NCBI GenBank assembly: GCA_016648135.1
Contig: JADDOH010022998.1
Span: 1-64,000 of the forward strand
Direction of reading: 5' to 3'
From: Agrypnia vestita
Taxonomy: Eukaryota > Arthropoda > Insecta > Trichoptera > Phryganeidae
DNA length: 64,000 bases
The notes beneath the pieces are model-generated. The model was not told the DNA's origin. It was given only the letters and a program-made list of their open reading frames with translations, and did not search any database. Both the position numbers and the translations under genes were made by a program. This document shows, in pieces, positions 11,601-23,265 of this stretch (positions are counted from its first letter, which is position 1; the number at the start of each line of letters is the position of its first letter).

Positions 11601-14600
11601 GAAAACCTCCCGTGTTGCCAACAGGTATCTTGGCCAGTCGAAATTGCTGATCTGGACCAACCTTCTATTTACGTACTGAAGAAGTTTGCCGGAGCGTGTA
11701 AGGAGATAAATATTGCCACGGTGAAAATGAAATAACATTATGGTATCACTGTGATACCACCTCGACAATACTTCTGGCCGTTTGAAGGTATTATCACTGC
11801 TTAAAGTACATTTACACAATTTCTGATCAAATGTTATGTAGTAACAGGCACCATCGCCAAATCTGTAAGAAAATAAATGATAATGATCAGTATCCACACA
11901 TTACATGTAAGAAAATTTGAAACTATTTTTTATATTACAATAATACTTTTGAATGAATCTATGTGAAGGAATTTAACGGGTATACCAAAAACAATTTTAA
12001 ATATTTGACTCACACTCAAAGATTTGGAAAACAATTTACGAAGTATTGAGTTCGTGAGTAGCCAAAATACAATGTCGTTATTAATTTAAAGTTTCACAAT
12101 TTTTTCGATCTATTTTGAGAAAAGATAGGAGAAATTTTTTAATTAAATAAGTAATTAGAGTGATTCTTTTTGTTCTGTCTGAATAGGCATCTTCTGCACA
12201 TGTAATCTAAATAAAGTTGAAACTTGTGTGTAATTAAAAATGTTCTCAGGTTTTCACGGCTGTTCAGAATCTATAATACTGGTACCAGTACTTAGCCTAA
12301 CACAAACTGACTTTGGTACGGTATTGCAAGCCAGTACTTAACCTACACATTAACACGTACTCATCACATCAGCCATGATGATAGAACCTGCAATGGGATC
12401 CGAAACGTCAACCAGAGAGGTCACTGCAGAATAGCCCAGAAAACTACGCACAGAAGATTGTGTGTAACTATTTACTGAATTATGCTAGGATTTAACAGTT
12501 ATCTTTTTAATTTTAAAATTTTCATATAAATGAAGGCACGTAGATAGAGTACAGATCTGATGAATATGTGTGAAAAAATGGCACCTTATTCATAGACATG
12601 AATGATTTAGTTGGGAAACAATAAAAATCTAGAAAGTATGATGAAAATTTCAAGTGTCCAACTTTACTATCATGGTTTAAACATGCCAGTTTACAATATA
12701 CATGATGTATCATTCAGAGAATCCTTCTCCAAAGAGCAAAAGAATTAATTTGAATTAATTTAGGCAAAAAATTTCAAATACACGGAGATAATTGTCCTAG
12801 CATTGTTTCCAGAAAAATGAATGGATTCAAATTATGTAGTCATTTAAGACTTTAACCCTATTTAAATCAAACAATGTGTAATGTATACTAAACAACAACA
12901 AAATATATTATGAAATGCAACCTTATCTGTATGTATATACAAGTAAGATTACATCATATAATATTATACATATGTCAGTATATCAAAATGTGTGTGATAC
13001 CAGAGACCAAAATTTATTAAAACCTTAAATGCCCTGTTTCACAATAAATAAAATTAATATTGGAAAGCGAGACTAGCTTGTTTTGAAGCTGATTAAAGCA
13101 ATCAAGAATCAGTAAAACCAGCCACTGAAATCATAGATCTGGAATTTATAGAGTGAGGCGATAGATTACATATGCAAGTTTCAACATCTTTGTGACAAAT
13201 GAAGATATATATGTTGCAATCTTCACAGTGAGGTTTGTAATGTGAACAAAAATAAGAATGAAGAAACAGTACCAATTGCAAAATGGCAAACATGTAATGA
13301 AATATTGCAGATCACCCAAAGAAAATACAAGCAATGCAATAATTATGCATTAACCTTTAACCATTTCCCACTATTTAAGGTGTATGCACCGTTCCATGCA
13401 TAATTTCAAGTTTTATAAGGGTTGGCAAATTATATTAGTAGGTACATATATAAAACTCAAAAGCAACAAGTGTAGAGAGTAGTAACCGACACCTACTGTA
13501 TGTACACCAAGAACAATTATAATGGATTAAAAGAGTTCTGCCACATAAAAAAAATAATGTGAAAAAGGACAAACCCGAAAATGTCAACATTATCAATTAC
13601 AATTTGTTCTGAATATTCAGATATCACCTTCAAATTTAGAGAATTATTTTCTGTGTGTATCACAGCGACCTGCTCGTCTTGATAAAACCGTAGATCTGAA
13701 ATAAAAATATTTTTTTATTACGATTTAGAAACAATTAATTTCTTCATATATCAAAAAAAAGCCACAAACTATCTTTGTGGCTTTTTTGTTTTGTTTTGAG
13801 AGCAATAAGTACCGATGGTTGTTGAGTATCCTATCAGGGCAATTCTAACAATCGTTTCTATTTGAAATTAAAATTAGTTTTGCATCACTAATTTCAAATG
13901 ATGCATCATTTTTAGAACCCTTTTATTAATAAATATCCATAACAAAGATGGTAAATTGCGAAATTCGTAAGAGCATAAATCAAAAACTTTATCAATTAGC
14001 AGCCAACCAATGAAAAAATTCATTCATTCACACATCCTCACAAAACATTCAATATTTTCTTGCGAAAATACTGCTTAATAGCTTCCACTTCTATTTCATC
14101 TTCCAAACTATTGATCAGAAATCAATTCATTCATCTTTTCTGACTTTAGTTCCATTGGCCAATCAATAATACTCAAAGGATCAAGAAGTGAAATAATGAG
14201 ACATTTTCACTACTTATATCTTATATTTTAAGAATCAATGTTTCATTGTGCTATGAATAGTCTAATTAGAAAAAGTAATTAAAAATGTGATAAATAAATT
14301 TAAAATTAAATACTTAAATTCGCAAGGTTATTCGGGGAAATAGTGTTTGCAATTTCGAGAAAGGGCCACATGACAAATACACAAAAGAATAGGCTTGTAC
14401 GCTTTTTTTATTTCAATAAGTTTTTCATACGTGAGACTATCGCCTAAAATGATACCCAAATATCTAATATGTGATTTTAATATTACTGAAAACGTAATTT
14501 GATGAATAGACAGATTTTCTGGTTTTGTTTAACGTATACTCAGTGCAAAGCTACTTGAAACTTAAGCTCTCAGGGGAGCACAGGGGCATAAGCATTATAA

Positions 14601-17600
14601 ATGGCTTGTCCTATTGGAGCTTTCCAGATTCTTTTAGTAATAATTTTACTATGCAAATTAAATATCATATTTCAGATTTTGTTAGAGTGAAATGGGACTG
14701 ACTAACGGGTGTTTCTTCATTATGTTACTAATTAAAATGGGTGTTTCTTCATTATAAGACTCATTTCACAGAAGTAGGTAAATTAAATCTTAATATTTTA
14801 TTTTTGTCCACCAACATTTTTCTCCTTTAACAAACATCGAGTCTATTTCACAAATGATTTCCACTTCGTCATGTATCAGAAGACACTAAATATATCAGTA
14901 ATCATATTTGCAAATCAAAGGTTACCTTCTAACTGATAGTATTTATCAACTAACTATGTCTACTACAGATAAGTGTATATTTATCATGTTTTCAAATTCT
15001 AAGACCTCCTAAAACAAATTCGACATTACTTAAATCAACATGTTTACAGACTGACTGACTACGCATATAACCATTTGTAATGTTTTCAAATTCTAAGTCA
15101 CCTCCAAAAGAGTTGTAAAAAGGTGACAAGTAGTGTTGTAGTAAACAATATTGTAAACATAATCTGATGCAGGCAGCCATCAAAGTCTAGGCGCCAATTT
15201 CACTTTCAACACTTATTCCGAGAATGACTTTTTTCATAGCTGTTTGAGTATTTGATACTTGAGTATTGATTGAATATTATTATTACCATATATTGCACGA
15301 AGTAATACATTAATATGTAATAAAAAATAATGAGGTGGAGATATGCATAAAAAAATATAGACTACTTAAATACCAATTTGATTTTCAATACTTGAGTTTT
15401 GATTGAATATTATTATTACCATATATCCCATGAAGTAATACATTAATATGTAATAAAAAATAGTGAGGTGGAGATATGCATAAAAAAATATAGACTACTT
15501 AAATACCAATGAGTAGAGTATTTTATTTCTGTGATTGCCATAATATAGTCTTTCATACTTTCGAGTAGATGAGTTTGTGTACTTGGGAAGTATGTTTGAT
15601 AGAAGAGGGAATGTTGAGAAAGATACCGAGAGGAGAGTGACTGCGGGGAATAAGGTGAACGGTGCTTTGAACGCAATAGTTTCTAATAGAAATATGTCTA
15701 CCGAGGCAAAACTAGTGGTACACAATGGAATTCTGGTACCAACACTGACGTATGGAAGCGAAGCCTGGAGCTGGCAGAAGAGGAACGAAAGTAGATTGAA
15801 TGCAGTGGAGATGAGATCCTTCAGACGTACGTGCGGCAAATCCATTATGATAGAGTAAAGAATGAAGATATTAGGAATGAATGTAAAACTGATCTTAGCA
15901 TAATCAATAGAATTAAAAAAGGGTCACTCAGATGGTTTGGGAATGTTGAGCGAATGAATAAGGAAAGGATAGCAAGAAAGATATATAATGCAAGTGTTGA
16001 TGGCGCCAGAAAGAGAGGGCAACCGCGGAAGACGTAGCATGACCAGATTAACCAGATACTGAAAGATGGTCCCATTAGAAGCCACAACAACCGGCGAGCT
16101 TGCATGTGAAGACGTATAAAAGTGTATGAGGCGAGAGTTGTATGTCAGGACAGAAGAGTGAGGCACTCTATCCTCTCTGCCTACCCCGTGATGGTAAGTA
16201 CCTTCGAGTGCAAACAATATTATCAGTTTGGCTAGCTTCAACAACAGCATCTTCATGCAACTTTTGTCAGTCCTAAAGACATTTCCAAAGTAAATTGTGT
16301 CCAAGCACAGTGATGAAAATAACGGTAATAAATAATAATAAACAAAGGTTAATTGGTCTGTTCTATTTATTTAGGTATATTTTGTGAAACAAGTTACATT
16401 AACCCCGGCAGTCCACATACTTTAAATTTTTTATTACCAGATCCTCTAATAATTTAATAAATTTAGAAAATTAAAAAACCGTTCATATTTACTTTATGTT
16501 AACGATTGCTTAAAAAAATGAATATATTTAACATTTACCTACTCTTTATTTTATTGAGGAATACATAAAACGACAATATCGTTATATTCATTGACACTAT
16601 ATTATAACTTGTTTTTGTTTAAATATTTATTTACATTTTTCGTATTCATATATAATAATAAACACCTTGTAATTAATAATTAACCGAATTAGCCTCTTTA
16701 TTTCGTGACTAGTTATTATGTTTGACTTTCAAGGATAGAGATATTTTAACTCTCACTATGGATCATGCCACATTCGCCAGTGTGGATGAGAAAATATGCC
16801 ACAAGCACAGATTCTGATGCAATCATTTTCATTACTCTAGGCATCAGAGTTCAAAAATTTTTTTAATACTTTCTATCTGTCTTTCAAATAAATTCATTAT
16901 CTGTTCTTTAATCTTGCAGATAGAGCATAAACAACATTTTTGTGATTTTAGCAGACATGTTCTCTAAACACTGTGCAAGATAATCTTATTGTGTATTGAG
17001 TGATATTATTTAATAAAATTATTTTATATAGTGATGATTTTTCAATCTAATTATTTGGTTATTTTTAAATTTGGTGCAAATGATATATTTAAATTTGGTG
17101 AAAAATATAAACTATATTTCCTTTACACCGGTAACTCTGGCTCATTTTTTCAGTACCTAATCAATTAATAATTTGTATTTCCACCTAATCTATGTAAAAA
17201 AATATCTATTTGAATGTAGTCACTTTAATACTTCACCTGAGAGATTCTGATGCTCTTGAAACTTGAATAGTAAAATATATATATTTTTTTAAATTCATGT
17301 AGAGGTACCTAATAAGTTAATGTTTTTCACCCAATTTAATGATCATGAATAATCTCTACCTTAATCCATCAATAATATTTTTGGACGTAATATAATTTTT
17401 AGTATTGTGCCCTATTAATAATTAACTAAAGTATTTCTCAACATAATATGCATTATTCTATAACATCTCAGTCATCGGTAAAATAAAGTCGCGGGATGGG
17501 TGGTTATAAAATAAACATTCATTCCACATTGCTTTTATGCATAAGAGTTAATGCAACAACAGTACAGTTGCCGGCAAACTTTTTGAAATTTTTTGGCATA

Positions 17601-20600
17601 GTGGGGGAATGCGCAGAAGACAAAATTTAGGTCTCGTTGGTGGAAAGGTAGATGCGCAAACTTCCCCCCACTACGCTGTAAAATTTCAAGATGTTTGCCG
17701 GCTACTGTACATTACATTCTCTCTCCTTTTCTTAATGGTAATAATATGCGATGGTGAGAATTTACAAAATAGCTTCTCGACAAATCTCCTTTCAACATTC
17801 TTATTCAAGCTCTTTTTGCCAATGTATATTGATCCTTTTATTTAATGACAAAGAGTAATTCTGGGACTGGAAGGCATTGTCTCCTGGAAACTTTTTTTGC
17901 AAAGTAATTTATTTTATTTATGCCCACAGATATGTGGGCATAAATAAAATAAATTTGTATGTACCAAATGTACCAAAAATTAGTGAACACAGGTAATAAA
18001 TATGTGTAAATTTCCCACTTAATTTTCAAACAATATATGGGAATGGTGGTAGTCTCTGTTTTATGAGTGTGAGAGCTTTTGTAATGGTAATAGTAGTAGA
18101 ATCACAAACATGATAATAATTGTGAGTCTAATTACGATTGTTGCATCTCTACACGGAGGAGACTTATCTCATATCAAAAGTGCGTAAAGGACTGTAGAGT
18201 TCAGCACAAAATGACCTATGACTCATTGCCTAGTGCATTTTGAACGCAGAGTAGAATGACATGACTGATACATACCAATAAATCTCTGAAATGACAGACC
18301 TAAATCCTACCCGTGTACAAGCATCATGACTTTTGATCCAGTTATAACGTTTCCTGCTGAGTGATATATCTTACTTACTTAACGATGAAGAAATGTCAAT
18401 CATAATTGTAGTAAAATTATGATAATTTTATCTAACTTGAATTAAAACAATTAAATATACATAATCCTATATAAATCACTCTGGCTTCTAACTTTTGACA
18501 AAAGCTAAGCCATTCTGATTTATATCCTTAAGGTAGTGGATCGTAAATGCAACCAAAATTTGGTGCCCAGCACATTCCCTCACAGGCTCTCCTATCATTT
18601 TTTATCACATTTTTATTTGAAAGGTTACCAAATTATAATATTACCCAATGACTTCCATAAATTGTAATACATATATATTATTTCTTTTTATAAAAACACA
18701 AATAAATTTTTTATTACAAAATTATTATTTATGAAATAAATTCCTAGTTTAGTTTTAGAACTGAGTAATTTTCTTAACTTTGTAAGGTTTATTTGATTGT
18801 ATTCATGACTAAACATTTTTTTTAAATAATATAAAATTACCTCATAGCACTTTATTTGTAATTCATGAGGATTTTTATACCTATTAGTTTTCTTACAATT
18901 CACAAATATTTAAAGACAGTTTTAAAAAATATATAGTTAATATTTTTTACATTATTGACTACTATTTAATAAACTTAAATAAGAAATACTGCTACAATTA
19001 AAATAATACATTTTTGTAAATTAGCCAAAAAAAAACATAGTATACCTACAGTTTTAATCACTTATAAACTCAACACACTGTGATTTGACAGATGGATGGT
19101 AAGGACATTAATTTATGGACCTCTGTTCCATAACACAATATAAAATATGATTTCTCATTTCCAATGCAAAGTACTCTTCCAAGTAATTCTGAATCGACTG
19201 GTGATACAATGTTTTATTTTTTTATTCTAAAATCTACTCTGTACTTTTAGAAGAGGTAAAGGCAGTAAGGCAAGGTTGTTTGGCAATTTATTTTTTACAA
19301 TTCAGTGCAGATTTTTAAAAATATTATATTAAAAAAAAGTATTTCTACAACTTGAGGACTTTCGATTATGAAATATTGTTTTTTTTGGAAAGGTTTTATG
19401 ATGCACACAGAGATAATTTACAATATAATAAAAATTTTAACAATAAAACAAAAATACTGGCTACTTCTTAACAAAAGTTAGCACAGTAGTGTATTACATA
19501 AGTATAATATGGCCAGATGTCAGTAAAATGAGAATTCAGATCCTTGGTGGTTTCACGTCTTAAACCATTGTAAAATGTATAATGTTATTAACCCTTATAG
19601 TGCCGAAGAGCGCCATGGCGCTCATAGGTAGGTGTGTGAAAAATTCCAGCGTCGCGGTAGCGCTCGTTTCGACAGTTCACTTTTGGCGCACGTCAATGAC
19701 GATCGTGTTCCCGCGTTCATATTTTTATTTATTAAATTGCGTTCTAACTTTCTTCAATCACACTTTTTTCTATAAACACCATTATTATTTATATAAATTA
19801 TCTATGAAAATGCACTTTTTTACTGGCATTTTTAGCATATTTAGACAAAATATTTATGGCACTAAAGGGGTTAAAAAAACACATCAATTTTATTTATTAG
19901 AGCTATGGTGGTTGTACAGGCAAAGCACAGATATTATGGGATATTGTAGACCCCGCAGTACCAGACAACCTATTGTAGGCGTGCTGGATATCAGAAGAGC
20001 TTACTGAAATTCTAAATAATATTTTATAAATTCCTGCAATTTGTGAAAAGTTATATTAAAATTTAAAGACATTTTTTTAATTAAGAACTATGATACAAAG
20101 ACACAATCAAAATAGGCAAGCAAGGCATGTCAGCCACTTGACATTAAATAATTTGATAATTTTTTTCACCTAAAAGTGACAATTTTATATTGCCTTGTCT
20201 ATCATTTCACAAAGGATTTTACAGATTGTAATCGGACAATCTTTTGAAGAGAGAAGGAACTTTGTGAGATTGCTATTTTATTAATTTTCCTTTGGATCTG
20301 CTGGATCAAGATACACAAACATTAAAAGGTAGATGATAAATATTACGCTCTTCGAAGAAAGGAAGATCCTTTGGAGGTGCACGGTTAAGGCTGCACAATT
20401 CAGGATTGTTCACTGCATTTCCGATTAGTCCCAAGTGTCACCTGCTTCCCCTGTTTCAGGGTGCACTGCTCTTATTTTTGGCAAACAAATTTATATGGGA
20501 CATTTTTTTCAACTTCACGCTAGCCTCCCGTGATTTTAAAATTCTCATTATTTTTCCAAATTTTTCTTCAAGCTGTAAAAAGTTTTAAGTATATCAATTT

Positions 20601-23265
20601 TAGAGTAATTGTTTGGTGAATGCTAGCCAATAATATGGTAAAAGTTTACATAATTCAATATTTAATAACTTTATACATACATTAAAGGCATTCCTTCACT
20701 TTTCCTGTGAAATTTTACAGCCAATTTTTTGAGTAGAGTAATACTTAAGAAAAAAGCATAGATTTTTGCATTTTCCGACAATCAAAACACCCACTTTCGT
20801 AAAAATCTACGCTTTCTGCTTAACTACTACTCGAACTACTGATAAATAAATGGCCCTTAGATAATCTTTGTATATTTCAAGACGAGATCATTCATTTTTA
20901 AACAATTTTTAGCAATTTAAACAAATTTTAATGTTATTTTTTACGTAAAAAAAGAGTTGATTTTCTTACTTCAAATTAAATAATTTATAAATTCCATCCT
21001 CAAGCTGCCATCTGATCACGACATTTTTAATATTTTACTAAAATTCATTTACTGAAGTACTTAGCGTGTTGAGTTATAAATAATTTATAACTCTCTCTAC
21101 ATTTTTAAATTCCTCGGTTATTCTAATTAAGAATGAAACCTAGTAACTTTTAGTCACAATACATTCTATGCGTGGACAATATATGTATTAGTTGTGAATC
21201 AAGAATTACTCCCAAGACTCTGACATGTTACTTGAGGAGTAACTCACACATAATCTTTGTTTCGTTTCTGGTAAAACTAGTAATATGACACTTATTTATA
21301 TTCAATCCCAATTTGTTTCGTAATACACCACAGATTCATTCAATTTATTAAGATCTCTTTTCAAATTCCGATAATCGTAAGTTGTTTTCTTAGGATGGTA
21401 TGGAGTCATCCAGTTCAAATATTCACATTGAGGTAAGAAAACAATATCTATGAATATAATACACAAAAATTGACCTGTTATAATTACAGCAGATGATTGT
21501 TAAGTTTTTCTATAAATATTACTTTAAAAACCTTGATCATAAATTTTACAAAATACATCTACCTGGATTTGAGAGTCAAAATAAAAATTGAATCGATACA
21601 CATTATCGTCTTTCAAAATTCTGACAAAGATCCATATTTGGAAAAGATTTATTAATATTTATTAATAATAAATTATAAGATTTATTAATATACTGCAAAT
21701 CAAATCATACCGGCCCAAGCTCCAAAAAGACAGAAAGGATTAGCTGATGGATTCAAATTTTTAGCCATTGGCTTTTCCTACACCATTATGATGATCAAAA
21801 CTAACATACTGACATGAAACTGGAATACAATCCAATGGTAATTTTAAACAGATATTTTGCTCAATTTTCCTTAAATCCCTGGACATGGCTTAGTAAACTG
21901 CAATATAATGAATATTGTTCCTTGTATACACAACTGAGCGCGTCCTAAATGCATGACTTGTGCCCAGAATTTGTTAAACAGCAACTTTACTGTTCGGATC
22001 TTGATTTAATATTATATAGCGGATGCTTACGTCAAGATTAATAGAAACCGATCAAATTTTATTCATCGAAACCAAAGTAAATTAAATTTTTAAAATATAC
22101 AGGAAAAACATATTAGCTGCAACATTAACAAGGTATTCTTTAAAATTTCATTCCTGCATTGCTCCACTTCTCATCAAGTGAGATAAATAATAAAAACCTA
22201 ATGTGTTATTTTTGGTTAAAACATTAAACATTGATAAATTTGCAAAAGATATTAATAAAACACAGGATACTTACACCTGCCACCTATGATTTCATCAACA
22301 ATAAGGGAATTGACGTCTAATAACACTGCTTTGTCTTTTAATGTCACACACAATTTTCCACCTAAAATATCAATAAAACATTATTATCTGCATTAAGAAA
22401 TCTTATACTTCTTTCATCTTCACATCATAATAGAAAGAGTAAACAGATCGACTCTTAATATATATAATACAAATATTAATAGATAACCTGCCCTTTTGAC
22501 CAAGCAATAAGAAGCTTACATACAGAAATGAAACATTCAAAGTTATAAAATATTGATATGCTCCAATACTCATTTATTTCAAATATAAAAATAAAGGTAC
22601 CTCGAGTTGCGAAAATATTTCTAATTGGGGGTGAATCTAAAGCTTCTAACTTTCGTTTTGTTATTTTGGCTAGATGGACATTTTTCCACAAACACCAATT
22701 GTAGTAGACACTAAACCATGAGACAGCTCCCTTCATAAAAATAGTTTGAATTCTCCAATCCAAATAGTTTCGGCACATTATCTCCCAGATGTTTGTATCC
22801 TTAAATATAAGAAACAGTATGTAATTTTGTAAACACGTGGTATTTAGTGTAAACGTTAGTAGTAAACACGTGGTATATAATATTTAGGTTATAACTATAG
22901 ACATCGTTAACTGTATAAAAACATTTGCATTTAATAATTTATTTAAAAATTGGCGCATCCACAAAACTTGAGAAACTCGGTTAAAATTCATCAGATAAAA
23001 AGCGCGTGAATAAATTAATAATAAGAAATCGAGGGAATAAAAATAAAAGCATATTTGAGATTCCAGGATTATTTTTAGAAATATAAATAAATATAAAAGT
23101 TAACCCTAATAATTATACTATACCTACATTTGATAACCGATTTATGATATGATACCAGCTCCTGCAGACCCTTCTGCACGTTATAAACGTATCAGGGTCT
23201 AGATTTAATAAAATTTTCTCAACCACCTCAGGTGGCAAATAATAGATATTATGAAATGTAGTCAT
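8441..23265 (-). CDS. F-box protein gene, seven coding exons (full gene span)
   Basis: Coding exons on the minus strand, in order of transcription, are 23265-23128, 22799-22601, 22361-22275, 13695-13575, 11862-11567, 9668-9544 and 8623-8441. All borders are GT-AG and all six junctions keep one reading frame, giving about 382 aa. Residues about 9-45 form an F-box (LPPEVVEKILLNLDP, then CRRVCRSW and WEIMCRNYLDWR across the exon 1/2 junction). F-box proteins bridge a substrate to Skp1 and cullin in an SCF ubiquitin ligase. The remaining 300 residues alternate short hydrophobic strands with polar turns, as in beta-propellers, but no WD or Kelch signature was recognised. The start ATG is the first one before the F-box. 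No orthologue name can be given. An alternative last exon exists at 9446-9399. Confidence 0.82.
8719..9034. mobile_element. Partial mariner-type MITE, relative of 11005-11453
   Basis: The palindromic core (8721-8765 against 8795-8836), the TTGATATTGCATATCTCCATAA block and the ending GCTAGCTCTGGTACACCCTG before a TA parallel the element at 11005-11453. The outer left part is missing, apparently because it meets exon 7 of the F-box gene region. Non-coding. Confidence 0.6.
9399..9446 (-). CDS. Alternative short last exon of the F-box gene
   Basis: Acceptor GTGAAAACAG, then 15 codons (DYLEGRNMFKPPTKK) and TGA, in phase with exon 6. Use of it would give a 337-aa protein with a basic tail. The acceptor is acceptable, but the peptide lacks the beta pattern of the other exons. 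It may be chance. Confidence 0.3.
   Translation of the reverse strand, partial: DYLEGRNMFKPPTKK
9544..9668 (-). CDS. F-box gene exon 6
   Basis: Acceptor TTATTTTTTTCCAG with a long pyrimidine tract, donor GAG/GTAAGACA. 125 nt, in phase with exon 5 and ending in phase 0. It encodes NAFLFVSIENGTSLKKYTL, then SILLHGNILFIGTHWGE. The exon can be joined either to 8623 or to 9446. Confidence 0.82.
10003..10450 (+). pseudogene. Decayed 3' end of an RTE-like LINE
   Basis: Matches the better-preserved copy at 15577-16190: GATATTGAAAGGAGGGTGAC, the ACTCCAAACGCAATTAT word, and the ending ATCTCTCTGCCTA. Many stops and deletions. It lies in the intron between F-box exons 5 and 6, antisense to the gene. 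Confidence 0.65.
11005..11453. mobile_element. Mariner-type MITE with palindromic halves
   Basis: The left end CAGAGTGTCTCATAGTTAG (after TA) and the right end CTAGCTATGAGACACCCTG are inverted repeats. The whole element is two inverted halves (GTCATGGTTGCTTGAAAATT on the right, its complement on the left) meeting near 11235. Right flank is CA rather than TA. Related ends occur at 9034 and 44447. Confidence 0.75.
11567..11862 (-). CDS. F-box gene exon 5 (largest)
   Basis: Acceptor TTTTCTTACAG, donor AGCA/GTAAGTGTTC. 296 nt, entering in phase 2 and leaving in phase 1. It encodes GDGACYYITFDQKLCKCTL, then GNIYLLTRSGKLLQY and YLLATREVFYLFDGNNLIY. The recurring strand-turn-strand units (hydrophobic run, then Asp/Gly/Asn) suggest propeller blades. 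The open frame is intact. Confidence 0.85.
13575..13695 (-). CDS. F-box gene exon 4
   Basis: Acceptor TTTTATTTCAG, donor GG/GTTTGTCC. 121 nt, entering in phase 1 and leaving in phase 2. It encodes LRFYQDEQVAVIHTENNSL and then VISEYSEQIVIDNVDIF. It is separated from exon 3 by an 8.6-kb intron filled with repeats. Confidence 0.8.
13754..13787. repeat. Perfect short hairpin
   Basis: AAAAAAGCCACAAA and TTTGTGGCTTTTTT form a 14-bp stem around CTATC, 60 bases from the acceptor of F-box exon 4, within the intron. It resembles a bacterial terminator in shape only. Confidence 0.7.
14990..15095. repeat. Direct repeat around an 80-bp spacer
   Basis: TTTTCAAATTCTAAG recurs at about 14990 and 15081, each followed by a CACCTCC/ACCTCCT-like word. 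The spacer is anonymous. A small insertion with target duplication or a local duplication would both explain it. Confidence 0.5.
15256..15512. repeat. 133-bp tandem duplication
   Basis: Units 15256-15388 and 15389-15512 are nearly identical. They share TTGATTGAATATTATTATTA, GTAATACATTAATATGTAAT and GGTGGAGATATGCATAAAAA. It ends just before the LINE copy at 15577. Confidence 0.9.
15577..16190 (+). pseudogene. 3' end of an RTE-like non-LTR retrotransposon
   Basis: Encodes the C-terminal end of a reverse transcriptase ORF: YLGSMFDRRGNVEKDTERR, then LTYGSEAWSWQKRNESRLNA and LRWFGNVERMNKERIARKIY. This C-terminal pattern is common to arthropod LINE ORFs often annotated near craniofacial development protein 2-like genes. 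The frame shifts near 15840. The catalytic RT core is absent, so the insertion is 5'-truncated. It lies antisense in the big intron of the F-box gene. Clade assignment (RTE-like) is from memory of family patterns. Confidence 0.8.
16191..17564. other. Intronic AT-rich DNA, nothing recognised
   Basis: Part of the 13696-22274 intron. No coding pattern on the minus strand with usable splice sites, and no terminal repeats that pair. Confidence 0.5.
17565..17707. mobile_element. 143-bp MITE with long inverted repeats
   Basis: Begins CAGTTGCCGGCAAAC and ends GTTTGCCGGCTACTG, with TA on both sides (17563-17564 and 17708-17709). Most of the element pairs with itself, including AAATTTTTTGGCATAGTGGG against its partner near 17668. 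This fits a Tc1/mariner-type MITE. Confidence 0.85.
17906..17955. repeat. Perfect 23-bp inverted repeat with 4-base loop
   Basis: The two arms 17906-17928 and 17933-17955 are exact complements around GATA. The inner stem is TGCCCACA/TGTGGGCA. A transcript from either strand would fold into a stable hairpin; no conserved pre-miRNA was recognised. Confidence 0.9.
17956..19587. other. Intronic AT-rich DNA, one doubtful open stretch
   Basis: A minus-strand open stretch at about 19070-19205 reads ELLGRVLCIGNEKSYFILCY, with a coding look. It has no good acceptor, and exon 3 and exon 4 already join in phase without it. No other feature recognised. Confidence 0.4.
19588..19874. mobile_element. piggyBac-type MITE with TTAA target sites
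   Basis: Element 19592-19870 begins CCCTTATAGTGCC and ends GGCACTAAAGGGG, with TTAA on both sides. The interior starts with the palindromic AGCGCCATGGCGCT. Ends resemble those of 6066-6305, so both belong to one broad group. Confidence 0.85.
19875..22274. other. Intronic AT-rich DNA of the F-box gene
   Basis: No domain recognised. Short minus-strand open stretches at 20958-21010 (WQLEDGIYKLFNLK) and 21718-21780 (NLNPSANPFCLFGAWAG) end at GT-rich donors but lack convincing acceptors, and inserting them breaks the phase. Confidence 0.4.
20743..20826. repeat. Palindrome-ended repeat shared with 24156-24230
   Basis: AAGCATAGATTTTTGCATTTTCC at the left and AAAAATCTACGCTTT at the right are inverted ends. 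The same arrangement (GCATAGATATTTCGCATTTT ... AAAAATCTATGCTTTAA) occurs at 24156-24230. Confidence 0.6.
22275..22361 (-). CDS. F-box gene exon 3
   Basis: Acceptor GATATTTTAG and strong donor GTAAGTATCC. 87 nt, entering and leaving in phase 1. It encodes GKLCVTLKDKAVLLDVNSL and a short IIGGR end, a beta-hairpin-like stretch. Using the nearby GTGTAA as donor instead would break the frame to exon 4, so the GTAAGT site is chosen. Confidence 0.8.
22601..22799 (-). CDS. F-box gene exon 2
   Basis: Acceptor TTTAAG, then GAT ACA AAC ATC TGG GAG, in phase with exon 1. The residues IWEIMCRNYLDWR complete the F-box, whose end usually carries a LWREIC-type motif. The sequence then continues through a Trp-rich segment (WFSVYYNWCLWKN) to IRNIFATR. 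Donor is GAG/GTACCTTT, phase 1. 199 nt. Confidence 0.85.
23128..23265 (-). CDS. F-box gene exon 1 (start codon and F-box helices)
   Basis: The ATG at 23265-23263 opens 46 codons, starting MTTFHNIYYLPPEVVEKIL. LPPEVVEKILLNLDP and CRRVCRSWYHIINRL are the classic F-box pattern (Leu-Pro, spaced hydrophobics, Val-Cys-x-x-Trp). The exon ends in phase 0 at AAT, with donor GTAGGTATAG. A second GT four bases downstream would shift the frame against exon 2. Confidence 0.85.

Noticed and set aside
12370..12420. A fourth hammerhead-like string (ATGATGA ... CGAAACGTC) on the plus strand
   Set aside because: The first core box reads ATGATGA instead of CTGATGA, changing an essential C, and stem II has a mismatch. 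It may be a decayed relative but does not meet the core rule.
13754..13787. Hairpin followed by T run, terminator-like
   Set aside because: Rho-independent termination is bacterial; this is intronic eukaryotic DNA.
19063..19205. Possible extra exon of the F-box gene (ELLGRVLCIGNEKSYFILCY)
   Set aside because: No acceptable acceptor or in-phase donor, and exons 3 and 4 join in phase without it.
20958..21010. Possible mini-exon (WQLEDGIYKLFNLK) with a GTAAGA donor
   Set aside because: Acceptor lacks a pyrimidine tract and inclusion breaks the reading frame to exon 4.
21718..21780. Possible exon ending NPFCLFGAWAG with donor GTATGA
   Set aside because: Entry phase does not fit exon 3, upstream frame is closed by TAG, and no homology was recognised.
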